Of a stretch of DNA of 64,000 nucleotides, positions 53,137-61,872 are shown piece by piece. Made by a program: the position numbers and the translations under genes. The stretch comes from JAIQGF01 sp051006995 (GTDB lineage: Bacteria > Acidobacteriota > Terriglobia > Terriglobales > Acidobacteriaceae): positions 62,001-126,000 of the forward strand of contig JBPCSQ010000028.1 in assembly GCA_051006995.1 (NCBI GenBank), read 5' to 3'. Positions within the stretch are counted from its first letter, which is position 1; the number at the start of each line of letters is the position of its first letter. The notes under the pieces are model-generated. The model was not told where the DNA came from, did not search any database, and saw only the letters and a list, made by a program, of their open reading frames with translations.

Positions 53137-53294
53137 AGCCGATCCCACCTTCGATTAGGGCGGACGACGCGAAAGGCGCACACCCCGCGTCGCCCACCCC
53201 GCGCGCTCAATCGGATCGTCACCCTCCGCGGCTGACGGAAGATGACGAGACTCACGCCGGAAAGGAAGCGGCGTGTCCGCGTGCGCGAATTTGT

Positions 53295-53786
53295 TTACGC
53301 CGCCGCGCGCTTCGCGATCATCCGCAAAACGCGGGCTGACGTGTCGAGACCCTCCTCGTCGGCGAGCGCGATCATCTTCGTGAGGAGCGTGCGGTCGAGC
53401 TTGCGCGCCTTCTCAACGGAGGGGCTGGTGATTCCCAGCGGGTCATCACCCGCAGACGCGGCGTGAGCGATCGCGTGTACGTCGCGTTCGAGTTCACGCA
53501 GGAACTCCGCGTCAGCCGACGTGTTGAGTTCGGCGGGTGTGCCCATCGGCGACGGCAGCGGCTGTTCGTGCTCCACCTTGATGCGTTCGGCGGGCACGAG
53601 TTCCTCATCCGCGAGCACGTCGCGCTTGAGTGAGCGTTCGAGTTGTTCAGTCCGCGTCGTGGGAGCGACATCGGGAAAGCTGGTGGGTCGCATGAAGGGT
53701 TCGAAGTTCACCAGCGCGTCGGGTGCGTCCGGCCCATCGTCGGGGACGGCGACCAGGTCTGAGAGTTCGGGGTCGATTCGATCCAT
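53295..53786 (-). CDS. Acidic protein of unknown function
   Basis: Protein of 163 residues, rich in Asp, Glu and Pro. ATG 53786 follows AGGAGA. The C-terminal helix LDRTLLTKMIALADEEGLDT with SARVLRMIAKRAAA looks like a small coiled or helical partner domain; the first 90 residues seem disordered. Its place after the terminase gene and a coiled-coil gene suggests a packaging-related or regulatory partner, but no family is recognised. Confidence 0.55.
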   Translation of the reverse strand: MDRIDPELSDLVAVPDDGPDAPDALVNFEPFMRPTSFPDVAPTTRTEQLERSLKRDVLADEELVPAERIKVEHEQPLPSPMGTPAELNTSADAEFLRELERDVHAIAHAASAGDDPLGITSPSVEKARKLDRTLLTKMIALADEEGLDTSARVLRMIAKRAAA

Positions 53787-53799
53787 GTTGTTCTCCTGT

Positions 53800-53964
53800 T
53801 CACTTCACCAGTGCGCCATAACGGGCGCTGGCGAGTTGAAAGTTTCGCGTTGCGGTTTCCAATCGATTCTCCGCGTCACGGAGTTCCGCGCGGATGCGTT
53901 CGATCTCTTTCGACCAGCGCCGAACCTCCTCGGCGGCGTTGGTCGCTACTGCGGGTTCACTCAT
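53800..53964 (-). CDS. Small coiled-coil protein
   Basis: Protein of 54 residues from ATG 53964 with AGGAG nine bases upstream. The longer frame to 54126 overlaps the terminase gene and is not used. It is almost one continuous amphipathic helix (VRRWSKEIERIRAELRDAEN, RLETATRNFQLASARYG), so a coiled coil is likely. It lies between the terminase and the acidic protein, with tight spacing on both sides. Confidence 0.6.
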   Translation of the reverse strand: MSEPAVATNAAEEVRRWSKEIERIRAELRDAENRLETATRNFQLASARYGALVK

Positions 53965-53981
53965 GTGGCGTTCTCCTTTCC

Positions 53982-55691
53982 TCACTGAATCCATCGGCCG
54001 TTCGTGCGCGACGGCGGGCGTTCGATCTGAAACTTGCTGGGCGCGTCGAACATTTCTCCGCACCCGAGACACCTTGTGACCGCACCCGAGACGCGCGTGA
54101 CGCGTTCCGACGAACAGCGCGGGCACGTGATCGCGGGTTTCGGCGCGGGGGTGGGCAGCGCGGCGAGTGCATTTCCGTCTCCGGGACGCGACGCGGGCAG
54201 CGGTCGCGCCATTTGCTCTAGATCACGCTCGGCTTGCCCCGATTTCAAATACGCGATGAGGCCGTGTTCACCGCCGCGCAGCCTGAGGCGGAGCAACGCT
54301 TGGCTCATGCTATCGACGTCATCATCATGACGCGCAAACGGGAACGCGGCCCATTCTTCGATCACGTCGTGAACCCACGGCGCGATCGTCGGGTCGGGAA
54401 CGAAGATGTTTTTCGCCTCGAATAACGCCGATACCGCACGCAGGCGAGATTCTTTCCCACCCTGCGGGTCAACCGCGATCAGGCCGGAGAGTTCGTTTTT
54501 CAGCGTAGAGATGACCGCTGGGCCGTTCGCCTTATCCTCAATTAAGATGGCGATCGCCTCCGGCCACTTCGCGGTGAGCGAGCGGATGGCGGAGAGCGTC
54601 GCGGGAAAGTCCAGCCGATCGTGAACGCGGTCAAGCAGGTAGAAGTTTGCGCCCGCGCGTCCCCACACCTGCCCACTGACGAAATCGCTCTTCGAGGTGT
54701 CTTTGAATGTGCAATCCCAACTCTGGAGCAGTTCGTCGAACGTCGGAAGCGCGCGCCAGAATTGGATCGAGTTGCGCTTGATGATCGCGCCCTCAGACGG
54801 GGCGGGACGCTGTTGGTACTGACCCGCCCACGACTGCGGGTGCAGCTTTAATGTGGCGACGACCTCGGGGGTGAAGCGGTCAGCTTCGATAACGTCGCCC
54901 GCCGGACGGATGTGAACGCGTCCCGACGTGGGAAACGTCCATCGCTCCTCTTCTTCCGCTTCGAGCGGAACCTTTAGGTGTACGCAGCGGCTCGCGTTCG
55001 TCGCGAGTAGGTGACCGGCGGGATCGTCTTCATGGAGGCGCTGCGAGACATACACAAACACGCCGGTTGAGGGGTTGTTCAGGCGCGTGCGCCACGTCGT
55101 ATCGAGCCAGCGGTTGACCTGTGATCGGATCGTGCCCGAGTACGAATCCTCGGCGCTGATGAGGTCGTCACCGATCAGGATGTCGCCACCGACGCCGGTT
55201 CCGAGACCTTCGGGCGAGGTGGCGATCATGTACCCGTGAGCGTCGTTGCCGAAGTGGTCGGCGCGGTCGAGGTCGTCTGCGAGCTTAAAGAACGAACCGA
55301 AGCGTTGCTGGAACCAGCGCGAACGAATCAGCGTGCGCCGCTTGATGCTGAGACCAACCGCGAGACGGTCGTTATACGAGGCGCATAGGAACCGCAACCC
55401 CGGTCGTGAGAGCCAGCACCAGACGGGAAACAACACTGACACCATCGTGGATTTTCCGTCGCGCGGCGGTGAATTACTGATCAGTGTGTCGCGCGATGCT
55501 CGTAGAAGCCGCTTGAACTTCTTGCGGAACTCGCCCCGCGCGATCAGCTCTAAGTGTTCGCACAATAAGTCATGATGGAACGACCACGAGAGCGGGACCT
55601 CTGGCTCAAGCACGTGCCAGGCGGCTTTCGCGAATTCTTGCAAGGAGCCAACGAGGCGGCGCTGTTCGAGGATCGCCGCGCGGTCGCTCAC
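53982..55691 (-). CDS. Phage terminase large subunit
   Basis: DNA-packaging motor of 569 residues. GTG 55691 has GAGG five bases upstream and overlaps the previous stop. The Walker A-like loop is SNSPPRDGKSTM (about 75-83), Walker B is GGDILIGDDLIS. The nuclease domain has SWDCTFKDTSKSDFVSGQVW, ILIEDKANGPAVIS and HDDDVDSMSQALL, the three acidic sites of a TerL RNase H fold. A zinc ribbon closes the protein (CPRCSSERVTRVSG, CLGCGE). TerL normally works with a portal and TerS; neither is seen in the island. Confidence 0.9.
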   Translation of the reverse strand: MSDRAAILEQRRLVGSLQEFAKAAWHVLEPEVPLSWSFHHDLLCEHLELIARGEFRKKFKRLLRASRDTLISNSPPRDGKSTMVSVLFPVWCWLSRPGLRFLCASYNDRLAVGLSIKRRTLIRSRWFQQRFGSFFKLADDLDRADHFGNDAHGYMIATSPEGLGTGVGGDILIGDDLISAEDSYSGTIRSQVNRWLDTTWRTRLNNPSTGVFVYVSQRLHEDDPAGHLLATNASRCVHLKVPLEAEEEERWTFPTSGRVHIRPAGDVIEADRFTPEVVATLKLHPQSWAGQYQQRPAPSEGAIIKRNSIQFWRALPTFDELLQSWDCTFKDTSKSDFVSGQVWGRAGANFYLLDRVHDRLDFPATLSAIRSLTAKWPEAIAILIEDKANGPAVISTLKNELSGLIAVDPQGGKESRLRAVSALFEAKNIFVPDPTIAPWVHDVIEEWAAFPFARHDDDVDSMSQALLRLRLRGGEHGLIAYLKSGQAERDLEQMARPLPASRPGDGNALAALPTPAPKPAITCPRCSSERVTRVSGAVTRCLGCGEMFDAPSKFQIERPPSRTNGRWIQ

Positions 55692-55918
55692 TGAGACCTC
55701 GGTAGTAAGTCGATCCACGCTTGCAGGTCGTGCAACGAATAACGAACGAGTTTCCCGATCGTGACCCACCTCGGGCCACGCACAGCGCTATTCTTCATCC
55801 TCATCTTTTTCAGCTTCGACGCTGGCAGCGAGACGACCAATCCGGCCTGTTCTTCGGTCAAAAGGCGATCTCCGCGAACGTGACTCGCAAAATCGGCGGG
55901 GATCGCGGGAGGTTTCAC
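55688..55918 (-). CDS. Excisionase/AlpA-like HTH protein 2
   Basis: Protein of 76 residues with a MerR-type winged helix: LLTEEQAGLVVSLPASKLKK, then GPRWVTIGKLVRYSLHDLQA and WIDLL. It is the second of two adjacent small HTH genes. Its ATG overlaps the stop of the first by 4 bp, and its own stop overlaps the terminase GTG. Such proteins act as excision factors or activators in phage satellites. Confidence 0.75.
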   Translation of the reverse strand: MKPPAIPADFASHVRGDRLLTEEQAGLVVSLPASKLKKMRMKNSAVRGPRWVTIGKLVRYSLHDLQAWIDLLPRSQ

Positions 55919-56130
55919 GAGGCGCGTTCCTCCCGGCGAATGAAGGCATCGATCGCCGCGCGGGAGATCATGACGCGCTGGCGCTTCGACCCCTTCGCCC
56001 CGATGCGAACGGCGGGGAGGCGCCTCTCGCGAACGAGGATCGAGATCGCGCCCACGCTGCAGCCCAGCATCTTCGCCGCAGCAGCGCGCGATAGCAGCAG
56101 GCGTTCGGGGCGTTCGCGTTGATCGATCAT
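55915..56130 (-). CDS. Excisionase-like HTH protein 1
   Basis: Protein of 71 residues. The DNA-binding core is LLSRAAAAKMLGCSVGAISI with LVRERRLPAVRIGAKGSKRQ and RVMISRAAIDAFIRRE, the excisionase-family HTH_17 pattern (strand-turn after the second helix). It is the first gene of the minus-strand operon that ends with the HTH gene at 52100. It is divergent from the CGNR-like and integrase genes, a typical xis/int control arrangement. Confidence 0.8.
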   Translation of the reverse strand: MIDQRERPERLLLSRAAAAKMLGCSVGAISILVRERRLPAVRIGAKGSKRQRVMISRAAIDAFIRREERAS

Positions 56131-56201
56131 TTTTTCTATATCCTTTGTGACCTTTGTGGATTATTATTCGCTAATAGTTTTGCGTAGCGGTACGAAAATT
56201 T
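56131..56201. promoter_or_regulatory. Divergent promoter region of the island
   Basis: This 71-bp AT-rich gap separates the minus-strand excisionase/terminase operon from the plus-strand integrase operon. It holds a direct repeat CCTTTGTGACCTTTGTGG (CCTTTGTG twice, 10 bp apart), suited to a regulator. Promoters for both directions must lie here or nearby, but no clean -35/-10 pair was recognised. Confidence 0.5.
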
Positions 56202-57116
56202 ATGAACCGCAGAACACGACGACCGACGGTCGAACGAGTCCGGTGGGCGCGCGCAGTTCAACCCGCCCTCGATGTCCTGAACGGCGGGCCGGATGCTGTT
56301 GAGCGCGTCGCGCGCAAGAACTTCCTCGCGACGAGGTCGAAAGCAGAGCGCCGCGAACTGAAACGATCCCTACCCGCCTACGTGGCCGATCGTGCAACGA
56401 ACGTTGACATCGGTCGCTTTAACCGCATTGTGTTCGACGCTCTCAACCGTTGGACCGAGGCCTGGTACGAGAATCGGACGATCGGCGGCACATGGCGCGA
56501 CCCGCTCGACACGTTCCAGCGAAAGGACGACCGTCCCGTTCTGTGGCAAAGAGCGGGTAGTCATCGCGATTCCGACGAGTGGCGACCGGGCCTCCGGAAG
56601 CGGTGGAGCACGGAGCCAGGAGACGAGTACGCCACCGATTACCTAGAGGCCCAACCGAAATTATTCAAGGAGTTCCAACGAATCGCGTGGAGCGCGGGAT
56701 TTCACCTCAGGGTAGCGGACGATTTACAGTCACGGCGTCCGGCGGTACGCGCACTGATCGCCTTCGTAGAAGAGTCCTTCTGGGCACTCGCCACAGATGA
56801 GGATGAGGCACTGTTTGATGCGCTGTGGCTATTCCTGTCGATCTTGCGATCGCGGATTCCCGTCCGTCCGTGCGCGTTCGAACGCTGCAAGTCGCGCGCT
56901 GGTCATCCGGAGTGGTTTTCGGACCCGCAGAACAAAGGGAAGCTCGCGTGCTGCACGGCGCACAACCTTGAACGGGAAAAGCCACGGTGGACAAAGGAAC
57001 CCAGAACCAAGAAGTGGACGTACCAAAAGGTAAACCGAGCGCCGTCACAAACGCCGGGCGCGATTCGCGCGCGGGAGTGGCGGGAGCGACAAAAACACAA
57101 AAGGAGAGGTCGATGA
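56202..57116 (+). CDS. Zinc-finger protein, CGNR-like, upstream of integrase
   Basis: Protein of 304 residues. The C-terminal zinc-type segment is RPCAFERCKSRAGHPEWFSD and KLACCTAHNLEREKPRW, with Cys pairs in a CGNR-like spacing, followed by a basic tail. The helical remainder (PAVRALIAFVEESFWALATD) is of unknown family. Its stop overlaps the integrase ATG (ATGA), so it is made with the integrase. It may regulate integration or excision. A further zinc-finger protein of similar kind is encoded at 62123. Confidence 0.65.
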   Translation: MNRRTRRPTVERVRWARAVQPALDVLNGGPDAVERVARKNFLATRSKAERRELKRSLPAYVADRATNVDIGRFNRIVFDALNRWTEAWYENRTIGGTWRDPLDTFQRKDDRPVLWQRAGSHRDSDEWRPGLRKRWSTEPGDEYATDYLEAQPKLFKEFQRIAWSAGFHLRVADDLQSRRPAVRALIAFVEESFWALATDEDEALFDALWLFLSILRSRIPVRPCAFERCKSRAGHPEWFSDPQNKGKLACCTAHNLEREKPRWTKEPRTKKWTYQKVNRAPSQTPGAIRAREWRERQKHKRRGR

Positions 57117-58516
57117 CGAATGACGCGAACGTAAAAGAAAGGAATAGGCAGCGGGCGGGCCTCTACAAGAGACCCGGCTCGCCGTACTTCTGGCTGAAGT
57201 TCATGGCCGACGGCCGAATGCGGTTCTACTCGACGAAAGAGACGGTGCTGCGCAAGGCCGAGATCGTGCGCGACGAGATACGCGGCAAGTTCTTTCGCGA
57301 TCATGCCGAGCGCAAGGCGAAGGCGGAACAGCTTGGCTGCGCCGTCGAATCAATCGCGGCGTGTCCTGAATGTGATCGGTTGTTCGACTCGACGCGCGCG
57401 GTGATCGCACTTAAGGGCATGAAGGTGTGCAGTGACCCGTGCCGCCGCACGTGGAACTCGAAGGACGCCGACGCGCAGCCGCCCACGCTGAAAAACTTTT
57501 TCGAAAAGAAGTTTCTCCCAGCGAAGAGGTCCGGCGAGAACACGGACGGCGCAAAGACCTATTACGAGGATGGCTGCACCTTTATGTCGAAGTTCGACCT
57601 CGTGAACCGTCGCATCGACGAGATCACCAGCGAGCACGTCGCGGCGTTCGTCGCAGACGCAAAGGCGTCAAAGACCCGCGTGGGTGAGCGGCCGTCGCCT
57701 TCGACGATCAACCGCGCGCTGCGCACCCTGAAACACGCGCTGCGCAAGGCCGAAGAGTGGGGAACGATCGCGAAGGTCCCGCGCTTCAGGCTGGAGAAAG
57801 AGCGGCGTCGCGAACGCGTCCTCAGCGATGCGGAGTTCGACGCTTACACCGAGTTGGCGGGTCAACCTTGGGCTGACATCGCCGTCATCCTCCGTTACGA
57901 AGGCTTCCGCCCGGCTGAGGTGTACGCGCTCCGTTGGGAGCACGTGCGGTTCCTCGACGGTCGCGGCTGGATCAGGATCGTGCGCGGCAAGTCAGCGAAC
58001 GCGAAGCGACAACTGCCGATGCTTCCGCCCGTGTACGAGGTGCTGAAACGACTACACGAAGCGGCTGACAAACCCAAGGCGGGTTTCCTGTTCCCAGCTG
58101 CGACGAAACAGGGCCACATCCTCGGACCCGGCAAGTTCGAACAGCGGGCGCGTGCGACGCTGTACGCCACGTGGACGGCTGCGAAGCGGCTGAACGGTTC
58201 GGCTAACGGGAATTGGGCGCGCGCCGTCGCGGATGCAGCGAAGGCAAGTCTAACGTTCGATGTTCCCGCGCTCACGGAGGAATTCGTCGCGCGGCACGCG
58301 GACGTCATCCGCGCGGGAGGAGACGAGTTCTGCGCCTATTCGCTACGTCACACCTGTCTCACGCGGTTCGCAGAGGCGGGCTGCGACGCTTTTACGCTGG
58401 CAAAGATCGCAGGCCACGGGTCGATCGCCATGACGAGCAGGTACGTCCACCCCGGACAGCGCGCGATCGAGGACGCGTTCGCCGACGTTCCGTTCCGCAA
58501 GCAGCTACCCGCCTGA
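57113..58516 (+). CDS. Tyrosine recombinase (phage-type integrase)
   Basis: Site-specific recombinase of 467 residues. ATG 57113 is preceded by AGGAGAG and overlaps the upstream stop. The N-terminal arm-binding part includes a Cys-rich segment (CPECDRLFDS, CSDPCRRTW). The core-binding SAM-like domain begins near FFEKKFLPAKRSGENTDGAK. Catalytic residues: Arg in RYEGFRPAEVYALRWEHV (about 265), box II as YSLRHTCLTRF (Tyr in place of the usual first His, Arg about 410), GHGSIAMTSRY with Tyr about 443. It probably integrates the island into tRNA-Ile2. Confidence 0.92.
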   Translation: MTNDANVKERNRQRAGLYKRPGSPYFWLKFMADGRMRFYSTKETVLRKAEIVRDEIRGKFFRDHAERKAKAEQLGCAVESIAACPECDRLFDSTRAVIALKGMKVCSDPCRRTWNSKDADAQPPTLKNFFEKKFLPAKRSGENTDGAKTYYEDGCTFMSKFDLVNRRIDEITSEHVAAFVADAKASKTRVGERPSPSTINRALRTLKHALRKAEEWGTIAKVPRFRLEKERRRERVLSDAEFDAYTELAGQPWADIAVILRYEGFRPAEVYALRWEHVRFLDGRGWIRIVRGKSANAKRQLPMLPPVYEVLKRLHEAADKPKAGFLFPAATKQGHILGPGKFEQRARATLYATWTAAKRLNGSANGNWARAVADAAKASLTFDVPALTEEFVARHADVIRAGGDEFCAYSLRHTCLTRFAEAGCDAFTLAKIAGHGSIAMTSRYVHPGQRAIEDAFADVPFRKQLPA

Positions 58517-58534
58517 GTTCCCTCACAAATAGAA

Positions 58535-58556
58535 AAACGACGCTCAGGCGTCGTTT
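58535..58556 (+). terminator. Terminator after the integrase gene
   Basis: A 9-bp perfect stem (AAACGACGC 58535-58543 with GCGTCGTTT 58548-58556) has a 4-nt loop TCAG. It lies between convergent genes; the A-rich left flank also gives a T-run on the minus strand, so it may work in both directions. Confidence 0.75.
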
Positions 58557-58600
58557 GTCCCCCCGTCATTGCTGACCCAAACGAATTCCGGTCATTGCGG

Positions 58601-58966
58601 CTATTCCTTTAAAGCAAATTCGACGATCGTGGTTTCGCCCGTGCACGTATCGATGTTGACCTTGAAAATCAGATCTTGGGCAGGAGCGGCATTGGGATTT
58701 ATGACAGCTTCTTGTGTTTCGAGAACCCCTTTCTGTTGAGACTCGATCCTTTTCGCCATCTTTTGCACCACACCTCGATATTCTGCGAAAAGAAGCGAGT
58801 GATCGAGAGCGATACCGAGATGTGCATGCGGGCCTTGCCCGTTCTTGCCAACTAATATGTCAAAGTAATCTTCTCCGCTTGCGTCGTCGGTCTTGACTCG
58901 AAGTTTTGCCCAGCGCTGTTCGCCCCTGTATTCCATCAACGTCTTGTGAGTCCAGAGTTTTAGCAT
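58601..58966 (-). CDS. Small protein of unknown function
   Basis: Protein of 121 residues from ATG 58966, with GAGG five bases upstream. It contains DYFDILVGKNGQGPHAHLGI and ALDHSLLFAEYRGVVQKMAK, with no known family identified. It may be a small accessory protein of the island. It lies downstream of a second small frame on the same strand (58994) with a 27-bp gap. Confidence 0.6.
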   Translation of the reverse strand: MLKLWTHKTLMEYRGEQRWAKLRVKTDDASGEDYFDILVGKNGQGPHAHLGIALDHSLLFAEYRGVVQKMAKRIESQQKGVLETQEAVINPNAAPAQDLIFKVNIDTCTGETTIVEFALKE

Positions 58967-58993
58967 CTCGACCTCTGTACCGGACGCCGCGCA

Positions 58994-59158
58994 TTATGCC
59001 TCTCGATTGATTGCGTCCAGCAGCATCTTCGCCAGCCTAATCGAGTCGGCGATCGCGGCGCGTACCTTCGGCGTTGGCGCGATCTCGACGCGGGCGGTCC
59101 TTACGGCTGCGATCAGCGACGCAGCGATCAGGAGCGCGAGCTTCGAGCGGGAATCCAT
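58994..59158 (-). CDS. Possible small protein, 54 residues
   Basis: A frame from ATG 59158 encodes MDSRSKLALLIAASLIAAVR, followed by a helical region ending in KMLLDAINREA. No ribosome site is clear. It is in line with the 121-residue gene downstream, so the two may be one unit. The stretch 59159-59277 beyond it has no gene and should hold the promoter of the winged-helix/HEPN operon. Confidence 0.4.
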   Translation of the reverse strand: MDSRSKLALLIAASLIAAVRTARVEIAPTPKVRAAIADSIRLAKMLLDAINREA

Positions 59159-59277
59159 CAACGCATCATAGGCGAATAAAAGACGAAACTCAAACCATTC
59201 GTGGTACGCACTTCTGGTACTCGCCGCAGCATTCGGCTACACTACGCCTTCCGCTAAAACAACTTAGGAGCACAGCG

Positions 59278-60024
59278 ATGGCAGAACACGGGTTTCCTCT
59301 CCCGGGTTCCTCTTACAAGGAACTAATCAAGATCATTCAAGGCTACGCCTCGATAAGTGACGCCGCATCGCTGGAGGATGTGTCGAAGGCGATAGGAATG
59401 AACCCGACGATCGTGAGTAGCAACAACCGGTTTCTAATTGCTGCGGGAATTCTAAACCCCGGCAAAAAGAAACAGATCACTCCGCTTGGAGCCGACTTGG
59501 CGCTCGCGCTACAACACGAGATGCAAGATGAGATCAGCGGTAAGTGGAGAACGATCGTCGATGCGAACGAATTTTTCCAAAAGATTGTAGCCGCCGTTCG
59601 CATACGTAAGGGGATGGATGAATCCACCTTGGACGCTCACGTCGCCTATTCGGCTGGTCAGCCGAAAACGCAAGGAGTCCTTACGGGTGCAGGAGCGGTC
59701 GTCGATATTTTGAAAACTTCTGGCGCGCTTAAAGAAGACGCCGGGAATTTGGTCGCAGTGTCGCCGGAGGTAACGAGACAACCAGAAACCGTACAACTTT
59801 CGATTGGAGCGGCGGACGCGATGACACCGCCAGCCGCACGATCGCAGCGTTTACCAATGCCTACGACTAATCGTCTTCCTGGCGGGGGGATGCAGCTCAA
59901 CATTGAAGTGAGAATCCAATGCACGCCCCAAGACCTTGATTCGCTCGGACAGAAGCTCAGGAAGGTCCTGGACGATTTCAATCGGGCAGTCGACGAGAGC
60001 AATTCGGACGATCACGCCGACTGA
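59278..60024 (+). CDS. Winged-helix protein, first gene of HEPN cassette
   Basis: Protein of 248 residues from ATG 59278, after AGGAG. The first half has HTH/winged-helix character: SLEDVSKAIGMNPTIVSSNN, FLIAAGILNPGKKKQITPLG, then a second helical module ending in GVLTGAGAVVDILKTSGALK. The C-terminal part (LNIEVRIQCTPQDLDSLGQK, LRKVLDDFNRAV) recalls the beta-alpha end of DUF5343-like proteins, which are often linked to defence loci. It is 14 bp from the HEPN gene. Function inferred: sensor or regulator of the partner. No published system is recognised. Confidence 0.6.
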   Translation: MAEHGFPLPGSSYKELIKIIQGYASISDAASLEDVSKAIGMNPTIVSSNNRFLIAAGILNPGKKKQITPLGADLALALQHEMQDEISGKWRTIVDANEFFQKIVAAVRIRKGMDESTLDAHVAYSAGQPKTQGVLTGAGAVVDILKTSGALKEDAGNLVAVSPEVTRQPETVQLSIGAADAMTPPAARSQRLPMPTTNRLPGGGMQLNIEVRIQCTPQDLDSLGQKLRKVLDDFNRAVDESNSDDHAD

Positions 60025-60038
60025 GTTAGGAAGAACCA

Positions 60039-60995
60039 ATGCCACTCGCGTCCGCTACAACTGCCGAGCAGGTGATGGCCGCCGTGGAAGCTACTGTGGC
60101 CAACGGAGGAACTGCGACAGCAGAACTGGTCGCTGACTTTCTTGACAGTAACACGCCGCGCGCCACGGCTGCGCTCGACCTCGCGGTCGAGCTGGGATTG
60201 CTCTCGAAAAACGCAAACGCTTATGCCATAGCGGGTCCTCTGTGTCGATTCACTACCGTGGCCGAGCAAAAAGCTGCGGTGCTACGCATCGTTATTGAGA
60301 GTTACCGTCCGTTCCTGACTTTTCGAGAGCGACTTATCGCGACCTCGGATACCGTGACAGCTGCGAAAAACACAAAAACGTTATGCGCTTTAGACGCGAC
60401 TCGCGACGAGGTAAAAGATACGTTGGTGAGCCTCGGCACGTACGCGCACGCATTGGTGACGGAGGGCGGTGGGAATTATCAATTGGAAACAGGCTCCCTT
60501 GAGAACGCGCTGCAGACAGTCGCGAATGCGTGTAGGAACGTAGGTGCTGCCGAAACCAGAATACGCAGCCAACTCGGACCAGCAGCCGAAGCCGTCGTAT
60601 CCCGGGACTACGTCATTTTGCCATTGGCTGACGCGCTGATTCGTGTCAAGAATCATGATCCGAACGGTGCCGTTATGACCGCAGGAAACGCTGTTGAGTC
60701 TCACATCGATGCCATGGCGGCCAGGATGGGAGTCGAACTCGGCACAGCGACCGGTATCATGAGCAAGCTTTCAAAATTTGCGGTCGCACCCCGACATTTA
60801 CCCGGAAAGTTGATTCACGTGGGTTCGTATCTCGGCGCAATCCGAAATGCTGCGGATCACGGTGCGACCGATCCAGACGTTGCGAATGCAGCTTGGCGCA
60901 TCAGGAACGCCACAGGGTTGGAGTATGTATACGTCGCCTGTTCCTTCATTGCTGCCACTACCGGGATTGAGAACGGTGACGCGCCAGAGATTTAG
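60039..60995 (+). CDS. HEPN/Abi_C-like protein, second gene of cassette
   Basis: Protein of 318 residues. The N-terminal part (about 1-90) looks like a winged helix (ATAELVADFLDSNTPRATAA, LDLAVELGLLSKNANAYAIA). The middle is helical. The C-terminal 110 residues carry the HEPN signature IRNAADHG: Arg269 and His274 form R-x4-H, the RNase motif of HEPN toxins. The surrounding LPGKLIHVGSYLGAIRNAAD and WRIRNATGLEYVYVACSFIA follow the Abi_C helix order. It may cleave RNA when triggered. Ribosome site AGGAAG is upstream. Confidence 0.65.
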   Translation: MPLASATTAEQVMAAVEATVANGGTATAELVADFLDSNTPRATAALDLAVELGLLSKNANAYAIAGPLCRFTTVAEQKAAVLRIVIESYRPFLTFRERLIATSDTVTAAKNTKTLCALDATRDEVKDTLVSLGTYAHALVTEGGGNYQLETGSLENALQTVANACRNVGAAETRIRSQLGPAAEAVVSRDYVILPLADALIRVKNHDPNGAVMTAGNAVESHIDAMAARMGVELGTATGIMSKLSKFAVAPRHLPGKLIHVGSYLGAIRNAADHGATDPDVANAAWRIRNATGLEYVYVACSFIAATTGIENGDAPEI

Positions 60996-61024
60996 TTAAG
61001 GTGCTTGCGGGGTCCGCAGGCCAG

Positions 61025-61052
61025 AAAAAAGGCGACGATCGATGTCGTCGCC
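61025..61052 (-). terminator. Terminator between the HEPN cassette and the 61168 gene
   Basis: GGCGACGA (61031-61038) pairs with TCGTCGCC (61045-61052). On the minus strand it runs into TTTTTTCTGG, so it ends the minus-strand gene at 61168. It lies 29 bp after the HEPN stop, so it may serve both units. Confidence 0.75.
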
Positions 61053-61167
61053 CGTATAAACCAGCCCGCGACCGTGTTCTACCCGCCCGTCAGGCGCGTG
61101 AAGCGGTCGCGAACGTCGAATCTACCGCTGCGATCACGTTGACCGGTTAGAACAGTGCCGGGGTTGC

Positions 61168-61872
61168 TCATTGCACCCTCCCGCTGTCCTTGATCTCAAG
61201 AACTTCGACGTTGACCCGCACCACATACCCGTCAAACTGGTCAGCACGAAGCTCGACGAGCTGCTTGCAAAAATTGCGAACCACCTTCGCGTAGCCGTTC
61301 ACGGTGTCGCACTTGGCGAACAGTCGGTCAGCCGCCTGTAGGACCTGCTGTCGATCGACATCTTTTGAGGGTGTCTGTTTCCTCGGCGTGACCTGGCATG
61401 GCGGTTCTGAGGCGGGCGCGGTAACTACGGTGTCTTCAGGTTCACTCTCCGGTTCGGATTTCGGCTGCGATTCCTTCGGAGCGGCCAGCAGTTGTTGCAT
61501 CCAGCGGATGCCCACGCCGAAATTCTCCTCGACGATGTGCGCCCACGTTTTCTTGCCCTGCTGCGGACGCCCCGGCTGGCAGAAGTGCGTTTTCAGTTCC
61601 TCGATCATGGGCCGATAAACCTGGAACACCTCGGCGAAGGACTTGAAGCGCTTGAACACCGGCGTGATGATCGCCAGCGCCTCATCTTCATCACGCGCGA
61701 GCACCTGCTTCATGTGCTTGGCACGATCGTCCTCCGTCATGCTGGCGTAGTAGTCGAAGTCGGGCAGCGTTGGGTCTAAGGGCGAAGTGACTTCGCCTTT
61801 CTTGAGTGATACGACCTTACCCGGTGCGCGCCGGGAACGTGCAGTGCCGGGTAGTGCTGGTGATGTCGCCAT
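61168..61872 (-). CDS. Protein of unknown function with charged linker
   Basis: Protein of 234 residues from ATG 61872 with AAGGAG eight bases upstream; the longer frame to 61911 is not used. Segments include FDYYASMTEDDRAKHMKQVL, EELKTHFCQPGRPQQGKKTW and AHIVEENFGVGIRWMQQLLA, then a Glu/Pro/Ser linker (PKESQPKSEPESEPEDTVV) and a helical end. The middle has the look of small phage-island DNA-binding or recruitment proteins. No family is recognised. Confidence 0.6.
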   Translation of the reverse strand: MATSPALPGTARSRRAPGKVVSLKKGEVTSPLDPTLPDFDYYASMTEDDRAKHMKQVLARDEDEALAIITPVFKRFKSFAEVFQVYRPMIEELKTHFCQPGRPQQGKKTWAHIVEENFGVGIRWMQQLLAAPKESQPKSEPESEPEDTVVTAPASEPPCQVTPRKQTPSKDVDRQQVLQAADRLFAKCDTVNGYAKVVRNFCKQLVELRADQFDGYVVRVNVEVLEIKDSGRVQ

